Below, in pieces: positions 36,776 through 46,196 of a stretch of 57,781 nt of DNA. The notes beneath the pieces are model-generated. The model saw only the letters and a program-made list of their open reading frames with translations, was not told the DNA's origin and ran no database searches. The stretch spans positions 1 to 57,781 of IMG/VR virus record IMGVR_UViG_3300032326_000646; one strand, written 5' to 3'. The stretch is from a virus. Positions within the stretch are counted from its first letter, which is position 1, and each line of letters begins with the position of its first letter. A program made the position numbers and the translations under genes.

Positions 36776-39700
36776 ATGGCTGATGTTCAATCCAATATTC
36801 ATGTAAATATTGATACGTCTGATGCTTTAGCAAGTCTAAAACTTCTGCAACGTCAAATATCAGCCTTCCATACACAAATGGCAAAGTCTGGTACCGCAGC
36901 AGCAGCGGTATCTGCAAATCAAGCACAAAACTTGATGAACGCAATAAATGCTACTGGACAATTCCAAGCATCTATGCAAAAGGTAACAACAAGCACAGAG
37001 CATTTTACTGATGCGTTAGAACGTAACAAATTAACATCCAGAGAATATTTTAGATATACTGGAGCAGCCACAAAGACCTTCGGAAGACTATTTAAGTCTG
37101 AGTTCGAGACAATCAACAAGGTTGCACGAGAGCGTGTAAAAGATATTCAGACACAGTATATCAAACTGGGTCGTGGTGCTAATGGTGCACTAGAAGCAAT
37201 TGCTGTAAGACCTCTTACCCTTGACATGAAAAATTTGGGTACTCAAACAGCCATCGCAGCACAAAGACAACAACTATTAAATCAACTATTAAAGCAAGGA
37301 TCAACAAACCTTCTAAACTTTGGTAAGAATACTCAGTGGGCTGGTCGTCAGTTGATGGTTGGTTTTACAATTCCATTGGCAATGCTTGGAGCCCAGGCTT
37401 CAAAAACATTTATGCAGATGGAAGAGCAAGCAATTAGATTTAAGCGTGTGTATGGAGAACTCTTTACCACTCAAGAAGAAACAGACGCAATGGTCAAGCA
37501 GATTCAGACTCTTGCAAAAGAATACACTAAGTACGGTGTAGCGGTAGAAGAAACAATGAAAATGGCTGCAGATGCAGCAGCAATGGGTAAGATGGGTGCA
37601 GAATTAACTGCACAAGTTGCACAGGCTACTAGACTTGCAGTTCTTGGTGGTGTTGAACAAGCCCAGGCCTTAGAAACAACCATATCAGTAACAAATGCAT
37701 TTGGTGTTGCAACAGAAGATTTAGCAAAAAAGATTGACTTCCTCAACGCAGTTGAAAACCAGACAGTTGTATCTATTGAAGATTTAACAGTTGCAATTCC
37801 AAAGGCTGGCCCAGTTGTGCAACAACTTGGTGGAGATGTAGAAGATTTAGCATTCTTCCTTACAGCAATGAAAGAAGGTGGAATCAATGCATCAGAAGGT
37901 GCTAACGCACTCAAGTCTGGTCTTGCATCTTTAATTAACCCATCTGAAAAAGCATCAAAATTCTTAGGAAATCTTGGAGTTAATATCCGTGGAATTGTTG
38001 AAGCAAACAAGGGAGATATTAAAGCAACAGTTGTTGGATTTTCAAAGGCATTAGACACACTAGATCCACTTAACCGTGCTCGTGCTATTGAGCAGTTATT
38101 TGGAAAGTTCCAGTTCTCAAGATTATCTACACTATTTCAAAACGTAGCAGCAGAAGGCACACAAGCACAAAGAGTTTTAGGACTAACAAAAGCAACTACA
38201 GAAGAACTTGCAATTTTGTCACAACGAGAATTAGACAAGATAGAAAACACCACTACCTATAAGTTTAAAAAGTCAATGGAAAATCTTAAGGTTGCTCTTG
38301 CCCCAGTTGGAGAGCAGTTCTTAAAGGCTCTTACTCCTATTGTTGAATTTGTTGGAAAGATACTTGATAAGTTTAATAATCTTGGCGATGGAACTAAAAA
38401 GTTTATAACTATATTTACTGTTGCAGTTGCAGGTATTGGTCCAGTTCTTTTGATGACATTTGGTTTGATAGCAAATGCTGCTGCTAATATAATTAAACTA
38501 TTTGCAAGTATGAAGTCTATGTACAATAGAACTGGAAATGCAAGTACAGTTTTAGGAGAACAAACAAATTATTTAACTAAGGAGCAGATAGAAGCATCAG
38601 CCGTTGCAGCATCACTTGATCAAGTTCATCAAAAACTTAGACAAACATTTACATCTGAAACAACTGCAGTCAACTCTCTTGCAGCAGCATACAGAAGAGC
38701 AATCGCAGCCCAAGCAGGATTTACTGGTCCAGTTAGGGGCGCTGGAAAAGCCCCTGGTTTAAAGAAGTATTCAACAGGAACTACAGAAGTTCCAGGAAGT
38801 GGAAGCAGAGATACAGTACCAACAATGCTAACTCCTGGAGAAGCCGTTATCCCAGCACGGGCAGCACAAGATCCAGCAAATAGGCCAATGATTGCACAGT
38901 TAGTCGCAGGGAAAAAGGTTCAAGGATTTAACACAGGAACAACTGGAGTAACACAAAGTGGAGAAACACAAAAAACACACGTAGGTGGAAAGAGTGAGCA
39001 AAAACTAATTTCCGACATCCTCAAGAATAATCCTTTTATGGGAGATGATCAAAAAGCCAAATTAAGAGCGCTTGAGGCAATTTTAAAATCACAAGGCCTT
39101 CCACCAACAACTGCAACACTACATAAGTTAATGTTTACATTCCCAGCATCAATGAACATGTCAATGAGTGCTGGTGTTGGAATTCCTGCTCAAAACTTTA
39201 TAGATGCTTGGGATAAGTTAGGACCAAATAAGTGGGAAGCATCTAAGATCGCTGGCCCAGTTGCGGATCCTTTTGATAGAGCAATGATAGATATGATCAA
39301 AAAAGATTTGGCAGATAAAAAAATAACACATGTCAATGATGATTATGTTAAAGATATATTTACAAAAAGAATCCCAGCAGAACGACCAGATATTGCAAAA
39401 ACTGCTGGGTATAGTCAAGCAGAAAAACTATACAACACCTCTACACAATTTTTGCTTGGAAAGGGACTAGGAAATACTCCAGAAGAAAGCACAAGAATTT
39501 TACAAGATGCAGTAAAGAAAGGCGCTATAAAAAGTTTTACTCTTGAGTCAAGAGAAGGAACTGGAAAAACAAACAAGGGTAAAATTGTAACTGGATCAGC
39601 CACAGTAACCTTAAATGATGGAACAGTTGTAAATATGAATCGTCTCGGTTCTGGTCATAGAGTAAACATCAGCCAAGACGAAAAAAGCCAAGAAAGAAGT

Positions 39701-42700
39701 AATGCAGCAGCAGCAAGAGCAAGAGCAAAAGCAATAGCAAAAAGAGCAGCAGATGTACCAAGTCAATCAAAAATGACAGTTCTAGAACGTGTTGCTGCAG
39801 CAGCAGAAAAAACAGTATCTGGAAAACTTCCTGCCACCGACTTTGGAAAACAACTTGCCTCTTCATCTGGTTATAGTTTTAAAGAAGCCTCTTTCATGGG
39901 CGGTCTTTATGAAAAGTCTAATGGCAAAAAAGTATTTGTAAAGCCAATGATGAGTGAACTAGACGCTATAGCAGAAAAAAGAGCAACAGACTTTGCTAGA
40001 AAAGTTCAAGGACTTGATACGCCAGAGCAAAACATTAAAACAATGATTGATCCTTCAGATCCAGAAGGTAAAAGAAAGATAATTGTTTTGGAATCTCCCT
40101 TTAATGAAAGGTTTAGTACAAAAAATATTCCAAAGACATTTACTCAGGCAGAATATTTTACACAGTTAGTCGCAGCAAATCTTCGTGGAGATAAAGATCT
40201 TAAGGCAGGAAATCTCGGTGGAAATGTCATGACAGACGGAGGCACCATGGGTGTCTTTGATAAAGCCTCTGGAGATAGAAGCCTTTCAAAAAAGATGCCA
40301 TCGCTAGAGCAAATGGCAGAAGAAAACCTAAAGGGGCTTCCAGAAAAAAGCAAAGGAAACCCACAAAATTCCCCTAACTGGTTTGCAAATGCAACTAAAG
40401 ATATTGCTTTAAATTTAAAACCAGATCAATACGATAAGGCTATGAAAGATGAAATCAAAAGACAGATTGAACTTATGGTTCCTTATGTAAAAGGCATGCC
40501 TAACAATGATCCGCTAAAACCTTACTACACCAAGATGTTAGCAAGACTTAGAGCAGGACTAAAGGTTGACTGGAAGAGACTACATCAAAAGCATAGTAGT
40601 ATTCTGGTAAAACCTGATGAAGTTCTTGAAGATAAAGATGGTAACATCAAGAAAATACCTACAGAGCCAAATAACGGCAAATTTAAATCTGACTCAGGCA
40701 TAAAAGATACAAGAATTGCTTCAAAGGAAGTTGAGTCATCAGTCCGTCAAAGACCTAGACTGCGTGGAAAATCAGATGCTCCAAAAGCAAGTATTGATAT
40801 TTCAGAACAAGAACTTGCTCGCACAGCACCAAGGGGTATAAAAAGAATAGTAGATCCAGTAGGAGCAGTAGTTGCTGGAGCAAAGACTTCTATAGCAGAA
40901 GCAAAGTCAGTTGGAAGTACAATTGGAACAACATTGTCTCAATCTGCAGCAGCAGCCTCAAGAACAATGCTGTACGGTACTGGACCAGTAGATGCTGATG
41001 CAAAGTCTGTACGTAGACAACTAGAAAAGCGACAAAGAGCGCAAGCAAAAACACAAGCAAAGGCAGCAGCATCAAGAACTGCTCTTTATGGCACGGGGCC
41101 TGTAGATGCAGATGCAAAGTCTATGAGACGTAATGCAGAAAAAGAAATGAAGAGAAGTAAGTTAGCAGAAAAGGTAGCCTACCAACAATCAATTATTGAT
41201 CAAAGAGCAGCAGAAGAAGCAAAGAAAAGAACTCCTACAGGGAGAATCAAAACATTTGTAGAAAATAGACAAGCAAAAAGACAAGCAAGAATAGATGCAG
41301 GCAAGCGCCCAGGAATGGGAATGACTGGAGCAGCAGGTGTTGCAGCAGGTGCAGCAATGCTTGGCTCAATGGCACCAGGAAAAGTTGGAGAGATTTCACA
41401 AAAAGTAATGATGCCACTTATGGGTCTTTCCATGGTGCTTCCAATGCTAAAGAGCCCTATGGGGGCTGTTGCAGTTGGCCTTGCAGCAACCGTTGGAGCA
41501 TTTGTTGCTTTAAGAATGGCTTTTGATAAAGCAGCAAATAAGGTTCTAGAGGAAAATGAAAAGTTTAGAGGATCCACTTCTGCAATAAATTCAATTGCAA
41601 AGTTTAGTGGCAAAGTAACAGCATCAGAGCAGATGGACTTAAGAAGAAAAAATTCCTTTTCAATGCTTGGGCCAGCAAGAGGTAAAACAACTTATGGAGA
41701 AGCATTTATTCAGACAGCAGAAGGAAAAGATTTAACAAAGCGAATTTCAGAACAAAATGCTGCAGGTAAGGGTGGAGAGGCAGCAAAAGATTTAAGTGGA
41801 CAGTTAACTGCATCAATAATGTCTGGTGCAATTGATATGAGTCAAGCAAAAAGTTTAGCCATGAATGCTGCTAGACAGGCTGGAGATATGTCAATAGGTA
41901 TTAGAGTAATTGCTCAAATGGAATCACTCCTTGGTCCAAATGGAGAAAAACTTGATCAAGAACCATTAAAGGTTAGAATGAATATGATTTCTGAAAATTC
42001 TAAGAATATGCAAGGCAGTCTTAAAAATATTCAAAATGCTAATCCAATAACAAAACTTGCTGGACAAAAGACAATGCAAAAAGTTGGCATTGGTGCCACT
42101 GCAGCAGCAGGAGCAACTGTCGGCGCAGTCCTTGGTTCAATTGTTCCTGGGGTTGGAAATGTTGTTGGAGCAATTATTGGTGGTGGCATCGGCGCAGCAG
42201 CGGGAGCAATTGGTGGATACTTTGCATCGCAAAAGTTTGTAAAGCAAGCAGGAGCACTTGGAGCAGCCTATGCAGTAGATGCTAAGATTGCAATGGAACA
42301 AAACAAGCAAATGCTAGACTCATTTGATATGTACTATCAAAAGAAAATTGAAGAATTAAGGCTACAAGGAAAAATAAATGAAGCCAATGAAATGCAAACA
42401 AAATATATTAAAGAGAGAGATGAGTTAACCGCTGCTCAAGGTCAATTGCAAGGCAATATTGTTTCACAATACAATTCTGCTGGAGGTCTTCAAGAATCAA
42501 TGATGAGCGGTATGAAGAAGGCCGCAACCGCAAGATACAAGAATGATCCAAATCAATTAGCATATCTTGATGTTGTTAATCAACAAGCAGGGGATCTTAG
42601 AAAAGATGGACTTATTAGTAGTGGTCAAGAATTTTTAATTCAGGCAAAGATGGCAAGTGGAGATATTCCTCCAGCAGTGTTTAGATCACTTCTAGGTTTG

Positions 42701-45568
42701 GCAGCAGACAACAAAGATATTGCTCCAAAGATGATGGAAATTATCACAAAGTTTAGTGGGGCGACTTCTGAATCTATTGGAGTTGCAGCACAGAATATTC
42801 TTGGATCAGATGGAGTTATTAACAAAACAGTTCAGACTGAATTTATTACAAAAGTTGAAGCATTTGAAAAAGACTCAGATGCACTTGATTTTACAAAGAA
42901 TATGATTAAACTAAATAATTCTAATTCAGTAATTCCGTCAGATGTTCTAGTTAGTTATTATACAAAGAATAGCGAAGCATACGAAAGTCTAAATAAAGCA
43001 TTGGATGCAATTGAAAGCAAAAAAGATTTAACTATTCCTTTTATATATGAAATATTACCAGAGTTAAAAGAGTCTGAAGCATTTGATGAAGAATACTTTA
43101 AGACATTAACCGAAGACCAGCAAAAAGTATACACCGAAACAATTACAAAATTGATAAAAATGACTACGCCAGAAATTCTTGAAACTGAAGATTTTAAGGC
43201 TTGGCGTAAAGAAAATCCTGATGTCAAGGGAAGCAAATCTTTTATAGTTCAAAAGTATATTGAGGCTCAAGGAAATAAGGCCGTAACCGATGGCGTTGCT
43301 GTAGGCACAAATGCTCCAACAGGAACAACTTCAACTGGTGGTGGAAGTAAGGTGCAGTCTTCGCCTCTGGATGATTTAGTTAAAAAACTTAGGGATGTAA
43401 GAATGAACCAGATTAAGGTCACGGAGGGCTGGAGTGCCTCACGGAAGGCTTTAGATGGGCTGTTTGGTGGCAAGAAGACGATAGATGTATTTAGTGGTAT
43501 AGAGAACGATATAAGAAAACTTGGCGGTAGCCAAGACTTTATTGAACTCATAGTAGGCATGGATCCAAAAGAATACGAGAAGCAAAAGAACTCCCTGTTC
43601 TTATTTGACAATAAGAAAAATATTATTGGTCTTAAGAAAGATGCAAAGAATATCCAGGAAGCAATGAACTCTATTGCCATGGGTGATTGGAACTCTAGTA
43701 TGGAAGAAGAATCTAAGGCTCTTGATAACCAAGCAAAAGCATTTTCTAGAGTATCAGGTCTTGGAGTTCCAGTAGCAAATGCCTATGAACTTATAACAGA
43801 TAAAACAATTGCTTCAGCAATTGCCAATGGGGTAAATGACAAAACTCTAAAAACATTAATTGATAGATATAAGGGTTTGACAGCAGCACAAGAAAAGTCC
43901 GCAGCAATTCAAGCAACAAAAACAGATATTGCCCAATTTAAAAAAGACAGAGTTCAAGAAGATAGAATTAGAAGTAAGTATAGTTCAGAAAATGCTTTTG
44001 TAATTGGTTCTGATGAAAACCTTAAAACAATGGAAGGTGCTATCGCTACTCAGCAATCAAAGGTAAATCGTTTAATTGCTAAGGGTGCAGATAGTGGACA
44101 AATTAAGGCTGCACAAAAAGAACTAAATAGTATGATAACTGATTTTGATGAAAGATTAAATCAACTAAAAAGCACTATTGGATCAATGCAGGATATGTTT
44201 CATGAAGGTTTTGGAAATGCAATGGAGTCATTTGATGTTCAAGAGACTGCTCTTCAAATAAAGTTTAATTTAGATACTAAAGAAAGCACTAAGATAATTG
44301 AAGAAGCACAAAACACCATTGCTGGAATTCAGTATAAGATTGATGACAAAGAAGCATCTCTTAGGGCTATTGAAGATCAAGAGCAGAAGATTAATGAAAA
44401 GTATGATGAAAGAATCAAAGCCTTAGATGAAGTAGAAAAGGCTAATGCTTCTATTGCTAACCAGCAACGAGGCCAACTCACACTAGCGGAAGCCTTAACA
44501 TCTGGAGACATCGCAGCAGCAGCCAGAGCAGCACAAGATATGAGAGCACAACAGGCTGCAGATGCTGTAACAAGACAAAAGGATGCGGTAGAACAGTCTA
44601 GACAGTACGAACTTAACTCAGTAAAAGCATATGATCCTGTTACAAAATCTTATAGAACTAGAAAAGAAATTGAAACAGATATTAAAAATCTTCAAAATGA
44701 AATTTTTGATCTAGAAGAAAAGAAAATAGAGCCAGCACAAGAGTTTGTTCGATTAAGACAAATACAACTAGATAAAGATATCGAAGGAATTACTGTTCTT
44801 GGAAAAACAAGAGATGCCTGGGAAGCAATTAAAAATCAAGTAGATCTTGCTATGACAAATAGCGCAAAGTTTATAGAGTCAATGAAACTTGCATTAGGTA
44901 TTCAGGCAAACTTGACTCAGGGATATAAGAATGAAAAAACAAGTGGCAACAATCCAATAGTAGGAGCAACATCAGGTTCCACAACAACTGCAGAAGCAGA
45001 TGCAGCAGCAGCCAAGGCCAATGCGATGGCTGATTTTGCTTTAGCAAATACAGGAGCGCAAGTAAACACAGCAGTTGCTAATGCAGTTAAAGCAGGACTA
45101 ACTCCAACAGTGATTGCAAATGCAATGGTACCAGCCTTAATTAATTCTGGAATGGATGCAGCAGCAGCAGCATCATCTGCTAGATATACTGGTCAAGGAT
45201 TGCAGTGGCAAGCACAGCAAAAGGCAGCAGCAGCAAAGTGGAGACCAGGTGGGCTATCTATGGGTGGCATTGTTCCTAAACACTTTGCAGCAGGTGGTTT
45301 TGCAAAGGGCACTGATACAGTTCCAGCAATGCTAACTCCAGGAGAGTTTGTTATGAGCAAGTACGCAGTAGACTCATACGGAGTAGAAAATCTTAAGAAG
45401 ATTAATAATGGCGATACACCTAGCGGAGCAGTGTATAATAATACATATACATTAACTGTTAATGCAAAAACAGATGCTAATCCAAATGAAATTGCACAAG
45501 CAGTAATGTCAACAATTAAGCAAGTAGACGACAGAAGAATTAGGGGGATTGGAATAAATGGTAGATAA
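36776..45568 (+). CDS. Tape measure protein with an embedded kinase-like domain, 2930 aa
   Basis: Residues 1-560 are the conserved tape-measure region (QLLNQLLKQGSTNLLNFGKN, then AVENQTVVSIEDLTVAIPKA and MKEGGINASEGANALKSGLA). Hydrophobic spans lie at about 538-578, 1517-1583 and 1772-1820. A motif DTVPTMLTPGEAVIPARAAQ at about 680-700 resembles the C-terminal DTVPAMLTPGEFVMS at about 2847-2861. Residues about 1020-1290 look kinase-like: VFVKP (K1056), a helix with acidic residues, VLESPF hinge, GDKDLKAGN (D1141 and N1146, compare DLKxxN) and VFDKAS (D1162). A duplicated motif SRTxLYGTGPVDADAKS occurs near 1396 and 1432. AAGAGGTG precedes the ATG. By the usual 1.5 Å per residue the tail would be about 440 nm. 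Confidence 0.9.
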   Translation: MADVQSNIHVNIDTSDALASLKLLQRQISAFHTQMAKSGTAAAAVSANQAQNLMNAINATGQFQASMQKVTTSTEHFTDALERNKLTSREYFRYTGAATKTFGRLFKSEFETINKVARERVKDIQTQYIKLGRGANGALEAIAVRPLTLDMKNLGTQTAIAAQRQQLLNQLLKQGSTNLLNFGKNTQWAGRQLMVGFTIPLAMLGAQASKTFMQMEEQAIRFKRVYGELFTTQEETDAMVKQIQTLAKEYTKYGVAVEETMKMAADAAAMGKMGAELTAQVAQATRLAVLGGVEQAQALETTISVTNAFGVATEDLAKKIDFLNAVENQTVVSIEDLTVAIPKAGPVVQQLGGDVEDLAFFLTAMKEGGINASEGANALKSGLASLINPSEKASKFLGNLGVNIRGIVEANKGDIKATVVGFSKALDTLDPLNRARAIEQLFGKFQFSRLSTLFQNVAAEGTQAQRVLGLTKATTEELAILSQRELDKIENTTTYKFKKSMENLKVALAPVGEQFLKALTPIVEFVGKILDKFNNLGDGTKKFITIFTVAVAGIGPVLLMTFGLIANAAANIIKLFASMKSMYNRTGNASTVLGEQTNYLTKEQIEASAVAASLDQVHQKLRQTFTSETTAVNSLAAAYRRAIAAQAGFTGPVRGAGKAPGLKKYSTGTTEVPGSGSRDTVPTMLTPGEAVIPARAAQDPANRPMIAQLVAGKKVQGFNTGTTGVTQSGETQKTHVGGKSEQKLISDILKNNPFMGDDQKAKLRALEAILKSQGLPPTTATLHKLMFTFPASMNMSMSAGVGIPAQNFIDAWDKLGPNKWEASKIAGPVADPFDRAMIDMIKKDLADKKITHVNDDYVKDIFTKRIPAERPDIAKTAGYSQAEKLYNTSTQFLLGKGLGNTPEESTRILQDAVKKGAIKSFTLESREGTGKTNKGKIVTGSATVTLNDGTVVNMNRLGSGHRVNISQDEKSQERSNAAAARARAKAIAKRAADVPSQSKMTVLERVAAAAEKTVSGKLPATDFGKQLASSSGYSFKEASFMGGLYEKSNGKKVFVKPMMSELDAIAEKRATDFARKVQGLDTPEQNIKTMIDPSDPEGKRKIIVLESPFNERFSTKNIPKTFTQAEYFTQLVAANLRGDKDLKAGNLGGNVMTDGGTMGVFDKASGDRSLSKKMPSLEQMAEENLKGLPEKSKGNPQNSPNWFANATKDIALNLKPDQYDKAMKDEIKRQIELMVPYVKGMPNNDPLKPYYTKMLARLRAGLKVDWKRLHQKHSSILVKPDEVLEDKDGNIKKIPTEPNNGKFKSDSGIKDTRIASKEVESSVRQRPRLRGKSDAPKASIDISEQELARTAPRGIKRIVDPVGAVVAGAKTSIAEAKSVGSTIGTTLSQSAAAASRTMLYGTGPVDADAKSVRRQLEKRQRAQAKTQAKAAASRTALYGTGPVDADAKSMRRNAEKEMKRSKLAEKVAYQQSIIDQRAAEEAKKRTPTGRIKTFVENRQAKRQARIDAGKRPGMGMTGAAGVAAGAAMLGSMAPGKVGEISQKVMMPLMGLSMVLPMLKSPMGAVAVGLAATVGAFVALRMAFDKAANKVLEENEKFRGSTSAINSIAKFSGKVTASEQMDLRRKNSFSMLGPARGKTTYGEAFIQTAEGKDLTKRISEQNAAGKGGEAAKDLSGQLTASIMSGAIDMSQAKSLAMNAARQAGDMSIGIRVIAQMESLLGPNGEKLDQEPLKVRMNMISENSKNMQGSLKNIQNANPITKLAGQKTMQKVGIGATAAAGATVGAVLGSIVPGVGNVVGAIIGGGIGAAAGAIGGYFASQKFVKQAGALGAAYAVDAKIAMEQNKQMLDSFDMYYQKKIEELRLQGKINEANEMQTKYIKERDELTAAQGQLQGNIVSQYNSAGGLQESMMSGMKKAATARYKNDPNQLAYLDVVNQQAGDLRKDGLISSGQEFLIQAKMASGDIPPAVFRSLLGLAADNKDIAPKMMEIITKFSGATSESIGVAAQNILGSDGVINKTVQTEFITKVEAFEKDSDALDFTKNMIKLNNSNSVIPSDVLVSYYTKNSEAYESLNKALDAIESKKDLTIPFIYEILPELKESEAFDEEYFKTLTEDQQKVYTETITKLIKMTTPEILETEDFKAWRKENPDVKGSKSFIVQKYIEAQGNKAVTDGVAVGTNAPTGTTSTGGGSKVQSSPLDDLVKKLRDVRMNQIKVTEGWSASRKALDGLFGGKKTIDVFSGIENDIRKLGGSQDFIELIVGMDPKEYEKQKNSLFLFDNKKNIIGLKKDAKNIQEAMNSIAMGDWNSSMEEESKALDNQAKAFSRVSGLGVPVANAYELITDKTIASAIANGVNDKTLKTLIDRYKGLTAAQEKSAAIQATKTDIAQFKKDRVQEDRIRSKYSSENAFVIGSDENLKTMEGAIATQQSKVNRLIAKGADSGQIKAAQKELNSMITDFDERLNQLKSTIGSMQDMFHEGFGNAMESFDVQETALQIKFNLDTKESTKIIEEAQNTIAGIQYKIDDKEASLRAIEDQEQKINEKYDERIKALDEVEKANASIANQQRGQLTLAEALTSGDIAAAARAAQDMRAQQAADAVTRQKDAVEQSRQYELNSVKAYDPVTKSYRTRKEIETDIKNLQNEIFDLEEKKIEPAQEFVRLRQIQLDKDIEGITVLGKTRDAWEAIKNQVDLAMTNSAKFIESMKLALGIQANLTQGYKNEKTSGNNPIVGATSGSTTTAEADAAAAKANAMADFALANTGAQVNTAVANAVKAGLTPTVIANAMVPALINSGMDAAAAASSARYTGQGLQWQAQQKAAAAKWRPGGLSMGGIVPKHFAAGGFAKGTDTVPAMLTPGEFVMSKYAVDSYGVENLKKINNGDTPSGAVYNNTYTLTVNAKTDANPNEIAQAVMSTIKQVDDRRIRGIGINGR

Positions 45569-46196
45569 TGTTGATCCAAGATACACCTATATGCAGAGTC
45601 GTAAAAAGTATAATAGGCCTAGCGGAATGCTTTGGTCTGAAAATTCTGGAACCCTGATCAATGGTTTGTACATACCTTACGGTCTGGAGGTGGGTGCGGA
45701 TGCAACAGCAGAGTCAGACCCAAATCTTGTAGATCAGTTTTTAATGCTTACAGACGATAATAGAGGTCCATTAGATTTTTCAGATGAGCGCATTGAAAAA
45801 CGGGAAAGAATGATTAATGGCCGAATGAGATCATACCATATTGCAGATAAAATGAGGCTTAGTACAAACTGGAGCATGATTCCATCAAGGTCTCATCCTG
45901 ATATTCCAGATTTTAATCCAGCAACTGGTCTATCACCACACAAATCATATACAACAGACGGAGGTGCAGGAGGAGCAGATATGCTTGAGTGGTACGATGA
46001 CCACAAGGGATCTTTCTGGGTATTTCTTGCTTATGATAAAAAGGGCATATTTAAAGGAACAGATGTTCCGTATGGTCATCTTTCTCAATACAATCAAATT
46101 GTAGAAATGTTTATTTCTAGTTTTACATACTCTGTAGAAAAAAGAGGAGCCAATTTTGATTATTGGAATGTCTCAGTTACTTTGGAAGAAGTATAA
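45558..46196 (+). CDS. Distal tail-like protein, 212 aa (by position)
   Basis: Overlaps the tape-measure stop by 11 bp. The protein starts MVDNVDPRYTYMQSRKKYNR and contains LINGLYIPYGLEVGADATAE, MINGRMRSYHIADKMRLSTN (a strand pair common in distal tail proteins) and IVEMFISSFTYSVEKRGANF, with the end WNVSVTLEEV. The position between tape measure and hub matches Dit or its actinophage counterpart. Confidence 0.6.
   Translation: MVDNVDPRYTYMQSRKKYNRPSGMLWSENSGTLINGLYIPYGLEVGADATAESDPNLVDQFLMLTDDNRGPLDFSDERIEKRERMINGRMRSYHIADKMRLSTNWSMIPSRSHPDIPDFNPATGLSPHKSYTTDGGAGGADMLEWYDDHKGSFWVFLAYDKKGIFKGTDVPYGHLSQYNQIVEMFISSFTYSVEKRGANFDYWNVSVTLEEV

Noticed and set aside
36700-36780. Programmed frameshift joining the short chaperone to a further extension
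   Set aside because: No slippery heptamer seen near its end and only 18 bases separate it from the tape measure; the long form already exists as a separate gene.
37504-38058. Minus-strand frame of 184 codons within the tape measure gene
   Set aside because: No plausible start, low-quality composition, fully inside a clear coding frame.
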